Positions 1-8,058 of a stretch of 64,000 nucleotides of DNA are shown here, piece after piece (positions within the stretch are counted from its first letter, which is position 1; each line of letters opens with the position of its first letter). This DNA comes from Bifidobacterium merycicum DSM 6492. Lineage in GTDB: Bacteria; Actinomycetota; Actinomycetes; Actinomycetales; Bifidobacteriaceae. The notes under the pieces are model-generated. The model searched no databases. It had not been told where the DNA came from and was given only the letters and a program-made list of their open reading frames with translations. The position numbers were made by a program, and so were the translations under genes. Location: assembly GCF_900129045.1 (NCBI RefSeq), contig NZ_FQTX01000002.1, positions 434,001-498,000 of the forward strand, written 5' to 3'.

Positions 1-1
1 A

Positions 2-808
2 AGCTCCGCGCAGGCGGCGAAGGCCAGCGAGGGCGTGGCCGGGCAGGAGAGCGCGAAGGCGGCGGATGCGGCCGCGAAGGCACTCGCATCGCAGACGGCG
101 GCGGCATCCAGCGCCAGTCTTGCGCACGAAGCCGAGACCACGGCCAATGGTCTGATCGGCGAGGCGAAGACCATTGCCGGTCAGCTCACCGAAACCGCCG
201 GACAGGTCAAGCAGGATGCGGCCACGACATCCCAGGCGGCGGAGACCGCCACCGTCAAGGCCGCTGCCGCCGCTACCGCTCAGGATAGAGCGGAAACGGC
301 GAGGCAGGCTGCGGAGACGGCCATGCAGACGGCTCAGGCCAAGGCGGATGCGGCTGGCGTGAGCGCCGACAAGGCGCGGGCTTCCGAGACTGCGGCTGCG
401 AAGTCGGCCGAGAGCGCCGGACAATCCAAGTCGGCGGCATCGGCATCCGAGAGCGCGGCGGCATGGTCGGCGACGGCGGCATCCAATTCGGCGGCGAAGG
501 CAAAAGACAGCGAGACCGCGGCCAGTGCCAGCGCGGCCAGCGCGAAGACGGCCGCCGAATCAGCCAATACCTCCGCCAGCACGGCCACCGGCAAAGCGCA
601 TGATGCGGCCATCTCGGCCGATAAGGCCAAGGCCAGCGAGACCGCCGCCAAGGCATCGGAGACGGCGTCGGCCAAGTCCGCCACGCAGGCCGCCGACAGC
701 GCCGCAGCAATCCCGAAATGGATCCAGTGCACGGACGCGGCTGACGCCGCCTCCAAAAGCGCCGCAGACCCGCTTAACTTCTACTGGTGGCCAAGGGAGG
801 CGGCATGA
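2..808 (+). CDS. Ala-rich coiled-coil phage tail-fibre-like protein (5' truncated)
   Basis: The frame is already open at the window edge, so the N-terminus lies outside; an internal ATG sits at position 35. The protein is almost wholly Ala, Ser, Thr, Lys and Glu in repeating A-x-x-A-x-x-A-K-A patterns, which predicts a long trimeric or dimeric coiled coil. It ends in a short aromatic tail (NFYWWPREAA). Such stalks are usual in siphophage tail fibres and baseplate appendages; assignment rests on composition and on the endolysin and holin just downstream. The stop overlaps the next start (ATGA), so the genes are translationally coupled. The exact structural role cannot be read from the sequence. 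Confidence 0.7.
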   Translation, partial: SSAQAAKASEGVAGQESAKAADAAAKALASQTAAASSASLAHEAETTANGLIGEAKTIAGQLTETAGQVKQDAATTSQAAETATVKAAAAATAQDRAETARQAAETAMQTAQAKADAAGVSADKARASETAAAKSAESAGQSKSAASASESAAAWSATAASNSAAKAKDSETAASASAASAKTAAESANTSASTATGKAHDAAISADKAKASETAAKASETASAKSATQAADSAAAIPKWIQCTDAADAASKSAADPLNFYWWPREAA

Positions 809-1341
809 GCGGCGTCAGCATCATGGGAAGGCAGGTGGGCGGCGCATGCCATGCGGGACAACGCATCGGCCTTTCGCATTCCGGCACGCGCCTGCTGCCC
901 GCGCTTGGAGGGAACCTCATCGTCAATCCGGGTTTCGAGACCGGCGACCTCACCGGATGGACCCTGGTCGGCAGAGACGGCAACGTGGTCGACCATCACA
1001 GATCGTCCGTCAACGCGCCGCATTCGGGGCGCTGGTGGTTCGTTTCGCAAGACTTGTCCGGCATCAGCCAGCGCGTCGAGGTGGAACCGGGCAGCGTCCT
1101 GAGACTGTCCTTATGGCGAGCCGAAGGCGCCGTCGATAACGTACGCTTCGGCATGGCCACGGTCACGGCGGACGATGCGAGCACGCTCGCCACCATGCGA
1201 CTGACGGTACCGAAAGACGTCGCCTGGCATGAATGGACATGCGATTTCGACGTGCCCGATGGCGTGACCGCGGTGACCGTCACCATCACAGGGAACACGT
1301 GGATCAGGATCGATGACGTCAGCGTTCGGCAGATCATCTAA
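805..1341 (+). CDS. phage tail-associated protein with carbohydrate-binding-like domain
   Basis: The ATG at 805 overlaps the upstream stop (ATGA) and is preceded by GGGAGG; the frame is also open to 787 but without a better ribosome site. The product is 178 aa. Residues 1-35 hold a motif (GACHAGQRIGL) found again in the broken gene at 1352. From about residue 38 the text NPGFETGDLTGW followed by a beta-rich stretch ending in WIRIDDVSV is typical of CBM4/9- or CBM-like jelly rolls. A receptor-binding or host-polysaccharide-binding tail component is the likely role; this is inference from fold-like motifs and position. Confidence 0.65.
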   Translation: MSGVSIMGRQVGGACHAGQRIGLSHSGTRLLPALGGNLIVNPGFETGDLTGWTLVGRDGNVVDHHRSSVNAPHSGRWWFVSQDLSGISQRVEVEPGSVLRLSLWRAEGAVDNVRFGMATVTADDASTLATMRLTVPKDVAWHEWTCDFDVPDGVTAVTVTITGNTWIRIDDVSVRQII

Positions 1342-1370
1342 GGAGACAATAATGACCGATTATCCGCTTC

Positions 1371-1381
1371 GGGGGGGGGGG
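1371..1381 (+). repeat. poly-G tract (G11)
   Basis: Eleven consecutive G residues inside the 5' coding part of the tail-gene remnant. Tracts this long are prone to slipped-strand length change, and the length here decides the reading frame. Confidence 0.8.
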
Positions 1382-1554
1382 TATGCGTCAATGGCCTGCC
1401 GGTCGCCGGAATCTGCCATGCCGGCCGGCGCATCGGCCTGACACGCGACGGCGCACTGCTCGTGCCTAGCGGCAAGAACCTGCTCCGCTGGTCGGAGATG
1501 ACGGCCTTCGACGGACTGGTCAAGACCGCTGTGGCCGATTTTCCAAAAAACCGC

Positions 1555-1584
1555 AAGGCCATCTCTTCGGAGATGGCCTTTTCT
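1555..1584 (+). terminator. rho-independent terminator with UUCG loop
   Basis: An 11-bp perfect stem (AAGGCCATCTC and its complement) closed by a TTCG tetraloop and followed by TTTTCT. It separates the tail-gene remnant from the endolysin and sits 33 bases before the endolysin start, so lysis genes probably have their own transcript or need antitermination. Confidence 0.75.
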
Positions 1585-1617
1585 ATTGCCCCGAATCGGG
1601 GCGGGAAGGAGAGGAAT

Positions 1618-2892
1618 TTGGACATCCTCAACAAAGGCAAGCCGGCACACAGACACGCGCGCATCCCGCGCAGGATCCGCACGCCGCTGGCCGCGCTCGC
1701 CGTCGCAGTCTCCATGGCGTTCGCCCCGGCGGCGATGGCCGACATGGACGGATACGACATCTCGAACTGGCAGTGCGGCATCAACACCGCGAGCGTGCCG
1801 GCCGATTTCGTCATCGTCGGCACCACGTGGGGGTCCGGCGACGTGTACGGCGGATGCCTGTCCAACGGCGTCAACACCGACGCTAACCGTCAGCTCGCCG
1901 GAGCCATCAACAGCGGCAAGGAGACCGGCGTCTACCATTACGCGCGCGGCGGCAACCCCGAGACCGAAGCCCGGTTCTTCGTCGACAACGTGCGCGGATA
2001 CGTGCACAAAAGCGTCCTGATCCTCGACTGGGAGGCGCAGGACAACGCCGCCTGGGGCGACAAGCAGTGGCCGCGCCACTGGGCGCGCGAGGTCAAGCGT
2101 CTGACAGGCGTTAACCCGATCATCTACACGATGGACTCCGGGTACTGGCAGGTCGCGGGCATGGAGACGGAGCTGAACTGCGGCATCTGGATCGCACAGT
2201 ACGCCACGAACCTCGTCACCGGATACCAGACCGCACCGTGGAACCTCGGCGCGCGCGGCGAGGTGATGAGGCAGTACACGTCCAACGGCAGTCTCAGCGG
2301 CTGGTCCGGGCGCCTCGACCTGAACAGGTTCCGCGGCGACCGCGCGGCTTGGCGCAAGTACGCGAACCCCGACGACAAGGGCGCGGCGAGCCTGCCGAAC
2401 GTCAGGCCGACGCCACAGCCCACGACCGCGCCGAAGGTCGACCTGGACGCCCTGGCCACGCGCACCATCCGCGGCGACTTCGGCAACGATCCCGCACGCC
2501 GCCAGGCGCTCGGATCCAACTATGCGGCGGTCATGGCCATCGTCAACCGGCGTCTGGGCGGCGGAACCGCCTCGACCGGCGCGAACTGCGGCGGCGTGTG
2601 CGTGACGGTCCGCGCCGGAGACACGCTCGGTTCCATCGCCGCCCGCAACGGCGGCACCTGGAGCCAGTGGACCGGCTACCGCAGCGGCAATCCGGACCTC
2701 ATCTACGCGGGCGAGACCGTATGCCGACGGGCAGCCGGCTCCTCGACCGCCATCGCCTCCGCAACCGGAGGTCATGTGGTGCGCTCGGGCGAGAGCCTGT
2801 GGAGCATCTACGGCACCGGCTGGCAGGCGGCGGCCCAGCGCAACGGCCTGCACGCCCCGTACACGATCTATCCCGGCCAGCATCTGCGCTGA
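1618..2892 (+). CDS. phage endolysin: GH25 muramidase with Cpl-7-like and LysM repeats
   Basis: A TTG start at 1618 is chosen because GGAAGGAGAGG lies just upstream, and the longer open frame crosses a terminator. The 424-aa product starts with a basic region and hydrophobic stretch ending AMA-D (signal or signal-arrest, residues 1-41). Residues 42-255 are a GH25 lysozyme domain: YDISNW with Asp47, and LILDWEAQD with Asp137 and Glu139 as likely catalytic acids. Residues about 274-316 match the Cpl-7 (CW_7) repeat (ATRTIRGDFG). Two LysM domains follow (about 329-372 and 386-424). It would cleave peptidoglycan glycan strands at phage release; the holin follows 24 bases later. Confidence 0.92.
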   Translation: MDILNKGKPAHRHARIPRRIRTPLAALAVAVSMAFAPAAMADMDGYDISNWQCGINTASVPADFVIVGTTWGSGDVYGGCLSNGVNTDANRQLAGAINSGKETGVYHYARGGNPETEARFFVDNVRGYVHKSVLILDWEAQDNAAWGDKQWPRHWAREVKRLTGVNPIIYTMDSGYWQVAGMETELNCGIWIAQYATNLVTGYQTAPWNLGARGEVMRQYTSNGSLSGWSGRLDLNRFRGDRAAWRKYANPDDKGAASLPNVRPTPQPTTAPKVDLDALATRTIRGDFGNDPARRQALGSNYAAVMAIVNRRLGGGTASTGANCGGVCVTVRAGDTLGSIAARNGGTWSQWTGYRSGNPDLIYAGETVCRRAAGSSTAIASATGGHVVRSGESLWSIYGTGWQAAAQRNGLHAPYTIYPGQHLR

Positions 2893-2916
2893 CCGGCCTA
2901 GAGGGAGGTGATAGGA

Positions 2917-3150
2917 ATGGATGAAACCAATGAGCCGCAATCCGGCTACCTGCTGCCCGACCGCGTCTACGACGCGCTCAAATGGCTCGCGCTGATCGCC
3001 CTGCCGGCCATCGCGGTCTTCGCACAGGCGGTCGGCCCCGCATGGGGCCTGCCGCACATCGACCAGATCGTCGCCACGATCGACGCGCTCGGAGTGCTCC
3101 TTGGCGCCCTGATCGGAGTCAGCGAAATCAAGGCCAGGCTCACTGCCTGA
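2917..3150 (+). CDS. phage holin
   Basis: The ATG at 2917 has GGGAGGTG 8 bases upstream. The 77-aa product has two hydrophobic segments (about residues 18-36 and 45-63) separated by a short turn with GPAWGLP, then a short charged C-terminus (SEIKARLTA). Size, topology and position directly after the endolysin fit an actinobacteriophage class II-type holin, which forms membrane lesions for lysis timing. The exact holin family is not certain from sequence reading alone. Confidence 0.85.
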   Translation: MDETNEPQSGYLLPDRVYDALKWLALIALPAIAVFAQAVGPAWGLPHIDQIVATIDALGVLLGALIGVSEIKARLTA

Positions 3151-3160
3151 CACATGCAAT

Positions 3161-3207
3161 GCGCCCCTCTCCCGACCGACACGGCCGGGAGAGGGGCGCT
3201 TTTCTGT
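3161..3207 (+). terminator. rho-independent terminator after the phage lysis genes
   Basis: A perfect 14-bp stem (GCGCCCCTCTCCCG with its complement) followed by TTTTCTGTTTT. It ends the holin transcript and marks the last recognisable phage feature. Confidence 0.9.
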
Positions 3208-3210
3208 TTT

Positions 3211-3612
3211 GACGGTTATGATATCCATAAAAACGGAGTGCCTTTTGAGTGCCCGACAGTGCACGGAAGACTCAAAACCGTTGAAAACACTTGAGACATG
3301 GAAATGTAGCAGAGTTCAAGTTCAACGTCTCCAAGTAGCGGTTTCCGCCATCTGGAAACGGCTTGTTTTCAACGGTTTTGAGCTTCCCGACCGTTGGAAA
3401 CGAGCCGTTTTTGAATGCGCTCGGAATGGCGGTTTCTGCCACGTCTCGGGCGGCTGTTGCCATCGCTTGAGTACCTTTAGAGTACCCTTGCGAAGGCAGC
3501 CGATCAGGAAGGCATCAGGACATTTACAGTACGCTGCCGATGATGCTCCGTTACCATAGGGACCACTACAAAAGACGTGTATTGCATGATTTTTTCTGAT
3601 AGTGATAAGGCC
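3211..3612. other. prophage/chromosome boundary region without a gene
   Basis: No convincing coding sequence. It contains an 18-bp perfect inverted repeat (CTCAAAACCGTTGAAAAC at 3271-3288 and its complement at 3365-3382), plus further partial copies of the TGGAAAC and CCGTTGGAAACG type between 3330 and 3415. The prophage attachment site may lie here, but the other att copy is outside the window. The last part is the leader of feoA. Confidence 0.4.
3271..3382. repeat. 18-bp perfect inverted repeat flanking a 76-bp spacer
   Basis: Left arm 3271-3288 and right arm 3365-3382 are exact reverse complements. The spacer holds a second small palindrome-like pair around CATCTGGAAACGG. It could be an integrase arm-binding region, a regulatory structure or a phage-end repeat. 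Confidence 0.55.
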
Positions 3613-3981
3613 ATGACTGTTTTGCATGAGCATGATGCCGAAAGCACCGAAAGTATTGGTGATAGGAGTGACGCCGGTGCATTGGATCCGACGTTACTCG
3701 ATTGCCCGCGTGGCGTATCCGTGATTATCGCCGGCGTCGATCTGGACGAACGCCATCGTTTCCGACTGTGCGAGATCGGATTGGCTCCCGGGGCAATGCT
3801 GAGGGTCACGCAGAAAGGTATGTTCGGAGGGCGCGTCATCGCCTTCGGCTCCGAGCGCATCGCTCTGGACAGGGACACCGCCCGCGCCATCCATGTGCGC
3901 CCTATGCAAGACCCGGCCAACCGGGCGGAAGCGCCGTTTGAAAACGATGAAGCAACGGATAGGAAAGCCTGCAACCAATGA
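3613..3981 (+). CDS. feoA: FeoA-domain protein of the ferrous iron uptake system
   Basis: The SH3-like FeoA core is clear: DCPRGVSVIIAGVDL, CEIGLAPGAMLRV, then GGRVIAFGSERIALDRDTARAI. FeoA assists FeoB-mediated Fe(II) transport at the inner face of the membrane. The start is uncertain; ATG at 3613 is taken, and an in-frame ATG at 3577 would add 12 residues. Neither has a strong ribosome site. A polar C-terminal extension of about 25 residues follows the domain. The stop overlaps feoB by four bases (ATGA). Confidence 0.88.
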   Translation: MTVLHEHDAESTESIGDRSDAGALDPTLLDCPRGVSVIIAGVDLDERHRFRLCEIGLAPGAMLRVTQKGMFGGRVIAFGSERIALDRDTARAIHVRPMQDPANRAEAPFENDEATDRKACNQ

Positions 3982-6194
3982 GCAAGAAGTGCCACTGCCA
4001 ATCAGAAAAGACAATCAACGAGACAGGGCGGAACACGCGCGCGGCAGGGCAATCCTGCTGCACGGAACGATCCGGCCATACCGGGCGGGTCAACAAGACA
4101 TGCGACGGAGGCTGCGGAGCACATCGTAGGGGACTCGCGGCGCTGTTCGACGGCCATTCCTCCACAGCGGTACGATTCGATGAGCAAGCGGCGGATTGCA
4201 CCGTGAACCTGTCCTCCATACGGCAGGCGAACCATCATCCCCGTGCGGACGGTTCGCTCAGACGCGTCGTATTCGTCGGCAATCCGAATGTAGGCAAATC
4301 CTCATTGTTCAATGCGCTGCTGGGCGCAAAGACCCGCACGATGAACGCGCCGGGCACAACGGTTTCCATCACATGCGGCCAATACCACTACGAAGGGCAT
4401 GGCGGCGCGAACGACTCCGAAGACTGGCTGTTCGTGGATACGCCGGGCACCTATTCGCTCTCCCCGATGAGTCCGGACGAACAGGTCGCGGTCGATGCCC
4501 TGACCGGTGCCGCAGGCATGCCGGTTCCCGATCTGGTGGTCATGGTGCTGGACGCCACCGCCATGTCGCGATCGCTATACCTGCTGTCGATGGTGGCTGA
4601 GATCGGATTGCCCACCGTGGTCGCCCTCACCATGAACGATCTTGCCACGCGTAGCGGTTGCCGCATCGAACCGGCGCGTTTGTCGCAGCTGCTCGACGGC
4701 ATGCCGGTGATTGCCATCGACGGGCGCACCGGCGAAGGGCAGAATCATTTGGCGGGTGCTATCGCCGGGGGCTTCGACGGAACCCCGTTGCCGCAGGGCT
4801 TGCGGATTGCCGAAGGTGACGTCATCGATATGCGCGAATGGACCGAATCGCGCGCCGATGTACGATTCGACTGGGCTGCGCGTGTGCTTCGAGAGCTTGA
4901 TCTCAAGGCATCGGACAAGCCTACGCTGTCCGATCGCGTGGATCGTGTGCTGCTGCATCCGGTGTTTGGCATTCTGGTGTTTCTGGCGGTCATGTACACG
5001 GTGTTCCAGGCGACCACCACGCTGGCAGGTCCGATGCAGGACTGGTTCGACGTGACGGTGCGCGGATGGTGCACCGATGGCATCGATTGGCTGTTCGGCT
5101 TGTTCGGGCCGTCCGCGGCCGGCGGCTGGGCGTATTCGTTGCTGGTGGACGGTGTGCTGGACGGCATCATCACCGTGCTCACCTTCATTCCGGTGATGGG
5201 CATCATGTTCCTGATGCTGTCGATGCTGGAGGATTCAGGCTATCTCGCCCGCGCCGCGTTCGTCATGGATCGTGCCATGCGCGCATTGGGATTGGACGGT
5301 CGTGCGTTCCTGCCCATCGTCGTCGGTTTCGGCTGCAATCTGCCGGCATTGGCTGCCACACACACTCTGCCCGATTCACGGCAGCGTGTGATGACCGGCA
5401 TGCTCATTCCGTTCGCATCCTGCTCGGCACGCCTGACGGTGTTCCTGGTACTTGCCCACGCGTTCTTTCCGCAGCAGGCCGGCCTTGTCGTATTCCTCAT
5501 GTACGTCGCGTCGGTGGTGATCATTCTGCTGGTCGGCGTGCTGCTCCGCCACACCATGTTCCGCGGGCTCAAACCGGAGCCGCTGATGCTGGCATTGCCT
5601 CCATACCAGTGCCCGCGTGCCGTGCAGCTGGTGCGTTCCGTGGCGGTTCGCTTGTGGCAGTTCATTCGTGGCGCCAGTGTGATCATTATCTCGATGATTG
5701 TGGCATTGTGGCTGTTGCAGGGCATTCCCGCAACAGCGAATGCAGGTGGTTTCGCCAAGGTGGACGATGTGCACGATTCCGCATATGGTGTGCTCGCCGA
5801 TGCCGTCGCCCCCGTGTTCGCGCCTGCCGGATTCGACGACTGGCATGCTTCCGCCGCGCTGATCACTGGATTCGTGGCCAAGGAGGTGGTGATCGGCTCC
5901 ATGTCGCAGTCCTACCATGCGGACGAACCGGATGAATCCGGCCAGAATGCGGACAAGGGGACATTCGGCCAGAAACTGCGTGCCTCGTTCGAACAATCCT
6001 CGCATGGGCATGGCAAAGCCGCGGCCATAGCATTCCTGTTGTTCACGCTCGCGTACACGCCGTGTCTGGCGACGGTGGCGGAACTGCGACGGCAATACGG
6101 CACGAAAGTGGCCGCGCAATCGGTATGCCTGAGCCTTGTGGTGGCATACGTGCTGGCCGTTGTAGCCTTCCAACTGTTGCGATTGGTGTGGTGA
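3978..6194 (+). CDS. feoB: ferrous iron transporter FeoB
   Basis: The 738-aa product has an unusual N-terminal extension of about 95 residues rich in Cys and His (CHCQSEK, QSCCTE, CDGGCGAH). The G domain follows: G1 GNPNVGKS at 101-108 and G3 DTPG at 154-157. The usual G4 NxxD reads TMND at 218-221, with Thr for the first Asn. The membrane part has the two gate motifs, PFASCSARL (Cys482) and YTPCLATVAELRR (Cys696). It imports Fe(II) in a GTP-linked manner. It is coupled to feoA by an ATGA overlap, and a FeoC-like gene starts 2 bases after its stop. Confidence 0.95.
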   Translation: MSKKCHCQSEKTINETGRNTRAAGQSCCTERSGHTGRVNKTCDGGCGAHRRGLAALFDGHSSTAVRFDEQAADCTVNLSSIRQANHHPRADGSLRRVVFVGNPNVGKSSLFNALLGAKTRTMNAPGTTVSITCGQYHYEGHGGANDSEDWLFVDTPGTYSLSPMSPDEQVAVDALTGAAGMPVPDLVVMVLDATAMSRSLYLLSMVAEIGLPTVVALTMNDLATRSGCRIEPARLSQLLDGMPVIAIDGRTGEGQNHLAGAIAGGFDGTPLPQGLRIAEGDVIDMREWTESRADVRFDWAARVLRELDLKASDKPTLSDRVDRVLLHPVFGILVFLAVMYTVFQATTTLAGPMQDWFDVTVRGWCTDGIDWLFGLFGPSAAGGWAYSLLVDGVLDGIITVLTFIPVMGIMFLMLSMLEDSGYLARAAFVMDRAMRALGLDGRAFLPIVVGFGCNLPALAATHTLPDSRQRVMTGMLIPFASCSARLTVFLVLAHAFFPQQAGLVVFLMYVASVVIILLVGVLLRHTMFRGLKPEPLMLALPPYQCPRAVQLVRSVAVRLWQFIRGASVIIISMIVALWLLQGIPATANAGGFAKVDDVHDSAYGVLADAVAPVFAPAGFDDWHASAALITGFVAKEVVIGSMSQSYHADEPDESGQNADKGTFGQKLRASFEQSSHGHGKAAAIAFLLFTLAYTPCLATVAELRRQYGTKVAAQSVCLSLVVAYVLAVVAFQLLRLVW

Positions 6195-6195
6195 C

Positions 6196-6519
6196 ATGCC
6201 CTGGCATGGTCTGGGCGCGAGAGGCTGGCGGCATACCGACAAGCGGCCTGGGGCGCAGCGGAGTGGCGGTTCGTCGGGGGATATCGTCATGGACGTGGCC
6301 TGCGACGTGGAAGCCGGATTGTCCATACGGCAGGTTGCCAATCGACGTCACCTGCCGGTCGATTTCATCGTCATGGCCATTTCACGCGCGCAGGAACGCG
6401 GCCTGCTGCAGGTGGCGGATCTTACGTCCCGCTCGACGTGTGGGGAAACGACATGCCAGCCCGATCCTTCGTCGCTGATTTGTGCGGGGTGCCCGTTTCG
6501 GCCGCGTGCCGACGCATAG
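6196..6519 (+). CDS. FeoC-like winged-helix/cysteine protein
   Basis: Small 107-aa protein directly after feoB. Residues about 30-75 (DVEAGLSIRQVANRRHLPVD, IVMAISRAQERGLLQ) look like a winged helix, and the tail carries CGETTC and CAGC, four cysteines that could hold a metal or Fe-S cluster. This matches the general plan of FeoC, a small partner of FeoB that senses iron or oxygen and controls FeoB stability. Sequence similarity to FeoC is only at the motif level, so the call rests on context and architecture. Confidence 0.6.
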   Translation: MPWHGLGARGWRHTDKRPGAQRSGGSSGDIVMDVACDVEAGLSIRQVANRRHLPVDFIVMAISRAQERGLLQVADLTSRSTCGETTCQPDPSSLICAGCPFRPRADA

Positions 6520-6676
6520 TTAGCCGTGGGCGTCCTTCAAGGTCGTTTGCGCGACACGGCAGTGCGAGCGATGCTCGATGCCGATAGACAACATGCCGAA
6601 GCGAATACGCGTGTTACGCGTGCGCTGCGGCTACAGTATTCGTCGCGGGAGCAGATCGAGGAAAGGAATGGAACAG

Positions 6677-7645
6677 ATGGGCGAGGCATTACGGCAGACG
6701 CAGGGTGACGGCGACGTGCGAAGCCGGGATGATTCCACGCATGAGGGCATAAGCGTATCCAGAACCATCGCCCGTCTGATGATGCTCGTCAATGCCGCCG
6801 TATGGGGTTCGGGGTACACCATGCTCAAACATGTGCAGGGTGTTATGACGACCCAGTGGATGATGTTCTTCCGTATGGCCGCATCGGTTATTCTCATGGC
6901 GTTGGTGTTCCTGCCGCACTTGCGCAAGATCGGACTTAAGCGCTATATCGTGCCTGGTCTCGTGCTCGCCCTGACCTACTGGATGGGATTTCTGCTGCAG
7001 CTCAAGGGGCTGGAGACCACGTCGCCCGGGCGTAACAGCTTCTTCACCGACACGTATTGCGTGATGGTGCCGTTCGTCATCTGGGCGCTGACGCGTAAAC
7101 GCCCCAGCATGCAGCATATTGCCGCGGCGTTCGTGTGTGCGTTCGGCATCGGTCTGGTCTCGTTGAGCGGCACAAGCGGGTCGGATCTTATCGGCATGAG
7201 TTCCGGCGATGTGCTGACGATCATCGGAGCGTTGTTCTATGCGATCAATCTGGTGGTCGTGGGCATGATGGGCAGGAAATTCGATGCGGTGGCGCTGATG
7301 CTGGCCGAATTCGCCTGGTGCGCGGTGTTCTTCGGTGCCGGCGCCGCACTGTTCGATGGTTCGCCTTCGGCCTCGTGGCTGCGTTTGGATGTGGTGCTGT
7401 GCCTTGCCTATCTGGTGATTGGCTCGACCATCATCGCGCAGATTTTCCAGACCATCGCCGTGCAGAATCTGCCGGCTACTGAAGGCTCGGTGATTTTGAG
7501 CACCGAATGCATCTTCGCCATGGTGGTCGCCGTGATCTTCACCGGGGAACGGCTCACCGTACCGTCCGTCTGCGGGTTCGCGGTGATTTTCGGCGCGATA
7601 CTCCTTTCGGAAGTGCAGTTTCCGGCACGGCGCAAAGCCAAGTAG
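6677..7645 (+). CDS. EamA (DMT superfamily) transporter
   Basis: The ATG at 6677 has GAGGAAAGG about 10 bases upstream; an ATG at 6668 is too close to it. The 322-aa product has about ten hydrophobic segments in two EamA repeats, with NAAVWGSGYTMLKHVQG in the first and LVIGSTIIAQIFQTIAVQ plus the EAMA-typical ending TGERLTVPSVCGFAVIFGAIL in the second. DMT proteins export or import metabolites; the substrate cannot be predicted. The first 30 residues are charged and probably cytoplasmic. Confidence 0.88.
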   Translation: MGEALRQTQGDGDVRSRDDSTHEGISVSRTIARLMMLVNAAVWGSGYTMLKHVQGVMTTQWMMFFRMAASVILMALVFLPHLRKIGLKRYIVPGLVLALTYWMGFLLQLKGLETTSPGRNSFFTDTYCVMVPFVIWALTRKRPSMQHIAAAFVCAFGIGLVSLSGTSGSDLIGMSSGDVLTIIGALFYAINLVVVGMMGRKFDAVALMLAEFAWCAVFFGAGAALFDGSPSASWLRLDVVLCLAYLVIGSTIIAQIFQTIAVQNLPATEGSVILSTECIFAMVVAVIFTGERLTVPSVCGFAVIFGAILLSEVQFPARRKAK

Positions 7646-7751
7646 CGTGCGATGAGTCGGTATATGACTTCATTGGTTCGGACGTCAGCCGTGCCGCCCG
7701 GTCTGCGCGTCGGCAAGCCGATGATGCCATGGCTCGGCTACGTTGGTAATC

Positions 7752-7999
7752 GATAAGCGCGGCCAAATACGGACGTCATCTTGATGTTGCTGCGGTAGGT
7801 TCCGATAAGCGTAGCCGAAAACGGATGAAGAACGGGAATGCCTACGCTAACAGGCGACGAGCGTAACCAGATACGGATGCCAACCGAATGCCGCCGCGCT
7901 AAGAACGTGATAGGCGTGGCCAAAACCGGACGGCGCTCGCATCCGGCTGCGTTTACTGGATTATTGGTACGACATACGTCAGCGTGCCGAAAGTGGACG
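7752..7999 (+). repeat. degenerate direct repeats, about 52-bp period, in the helicase leader
   Basis: The gap 7646-8058 holds no gene but five related 22-24-bp units with consensus GATAAGCGTGGCCAAATACGGACG at 7752, 7804, 7856, 7909 and about 7976. Spacing is 52, 52, 53 and about 67 bp. All point the same way, and the last ends 60 bases before the helicase start. The regular spacing (about five helical turns) suggests regulator binding sites or repeated RNA elements in the leader. Confidence 0.7.
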
Positions 8000-8058
8000 C
8001 CATGGGGTACGGTAGGGTAGTTTGCGCAAACGGCGCAATACCTGAACGAAAGGCCACT

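Larger units (their letters stand above)
1352..1617 (+). pseudogene. tail-gene remnant frameshifted at an 11-G tract
   Basis: An ATG at 1352 with AGGAGA upstream starts MTDYPLR and then enters a run of 11 G. In the frame as sequenced it stops at 1439-1441. The next frame encodes VNGLPVAGICHAGRRIGL, clearly homologous to residues of the preceding gene, followed by SGKNLLRWSEMTAF. Nine or twelve G would restore one frame, and that frame then runs without a stop through the terminator-like hairpin and into the endolysin gene. It is therefore either a phase-variable or decayed receptor-binding gene, or a sequencing error in the homopolymer. Confidence 0.6.

Noticed and set aside
1360-3264. 634-aa minus-strand open frame opposite the endolysin
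   Set aside because: Antisense of a high-GC coding region; no start signal and no recognisable domain, while the plus strand encodes a clear GH25/LysM protein.
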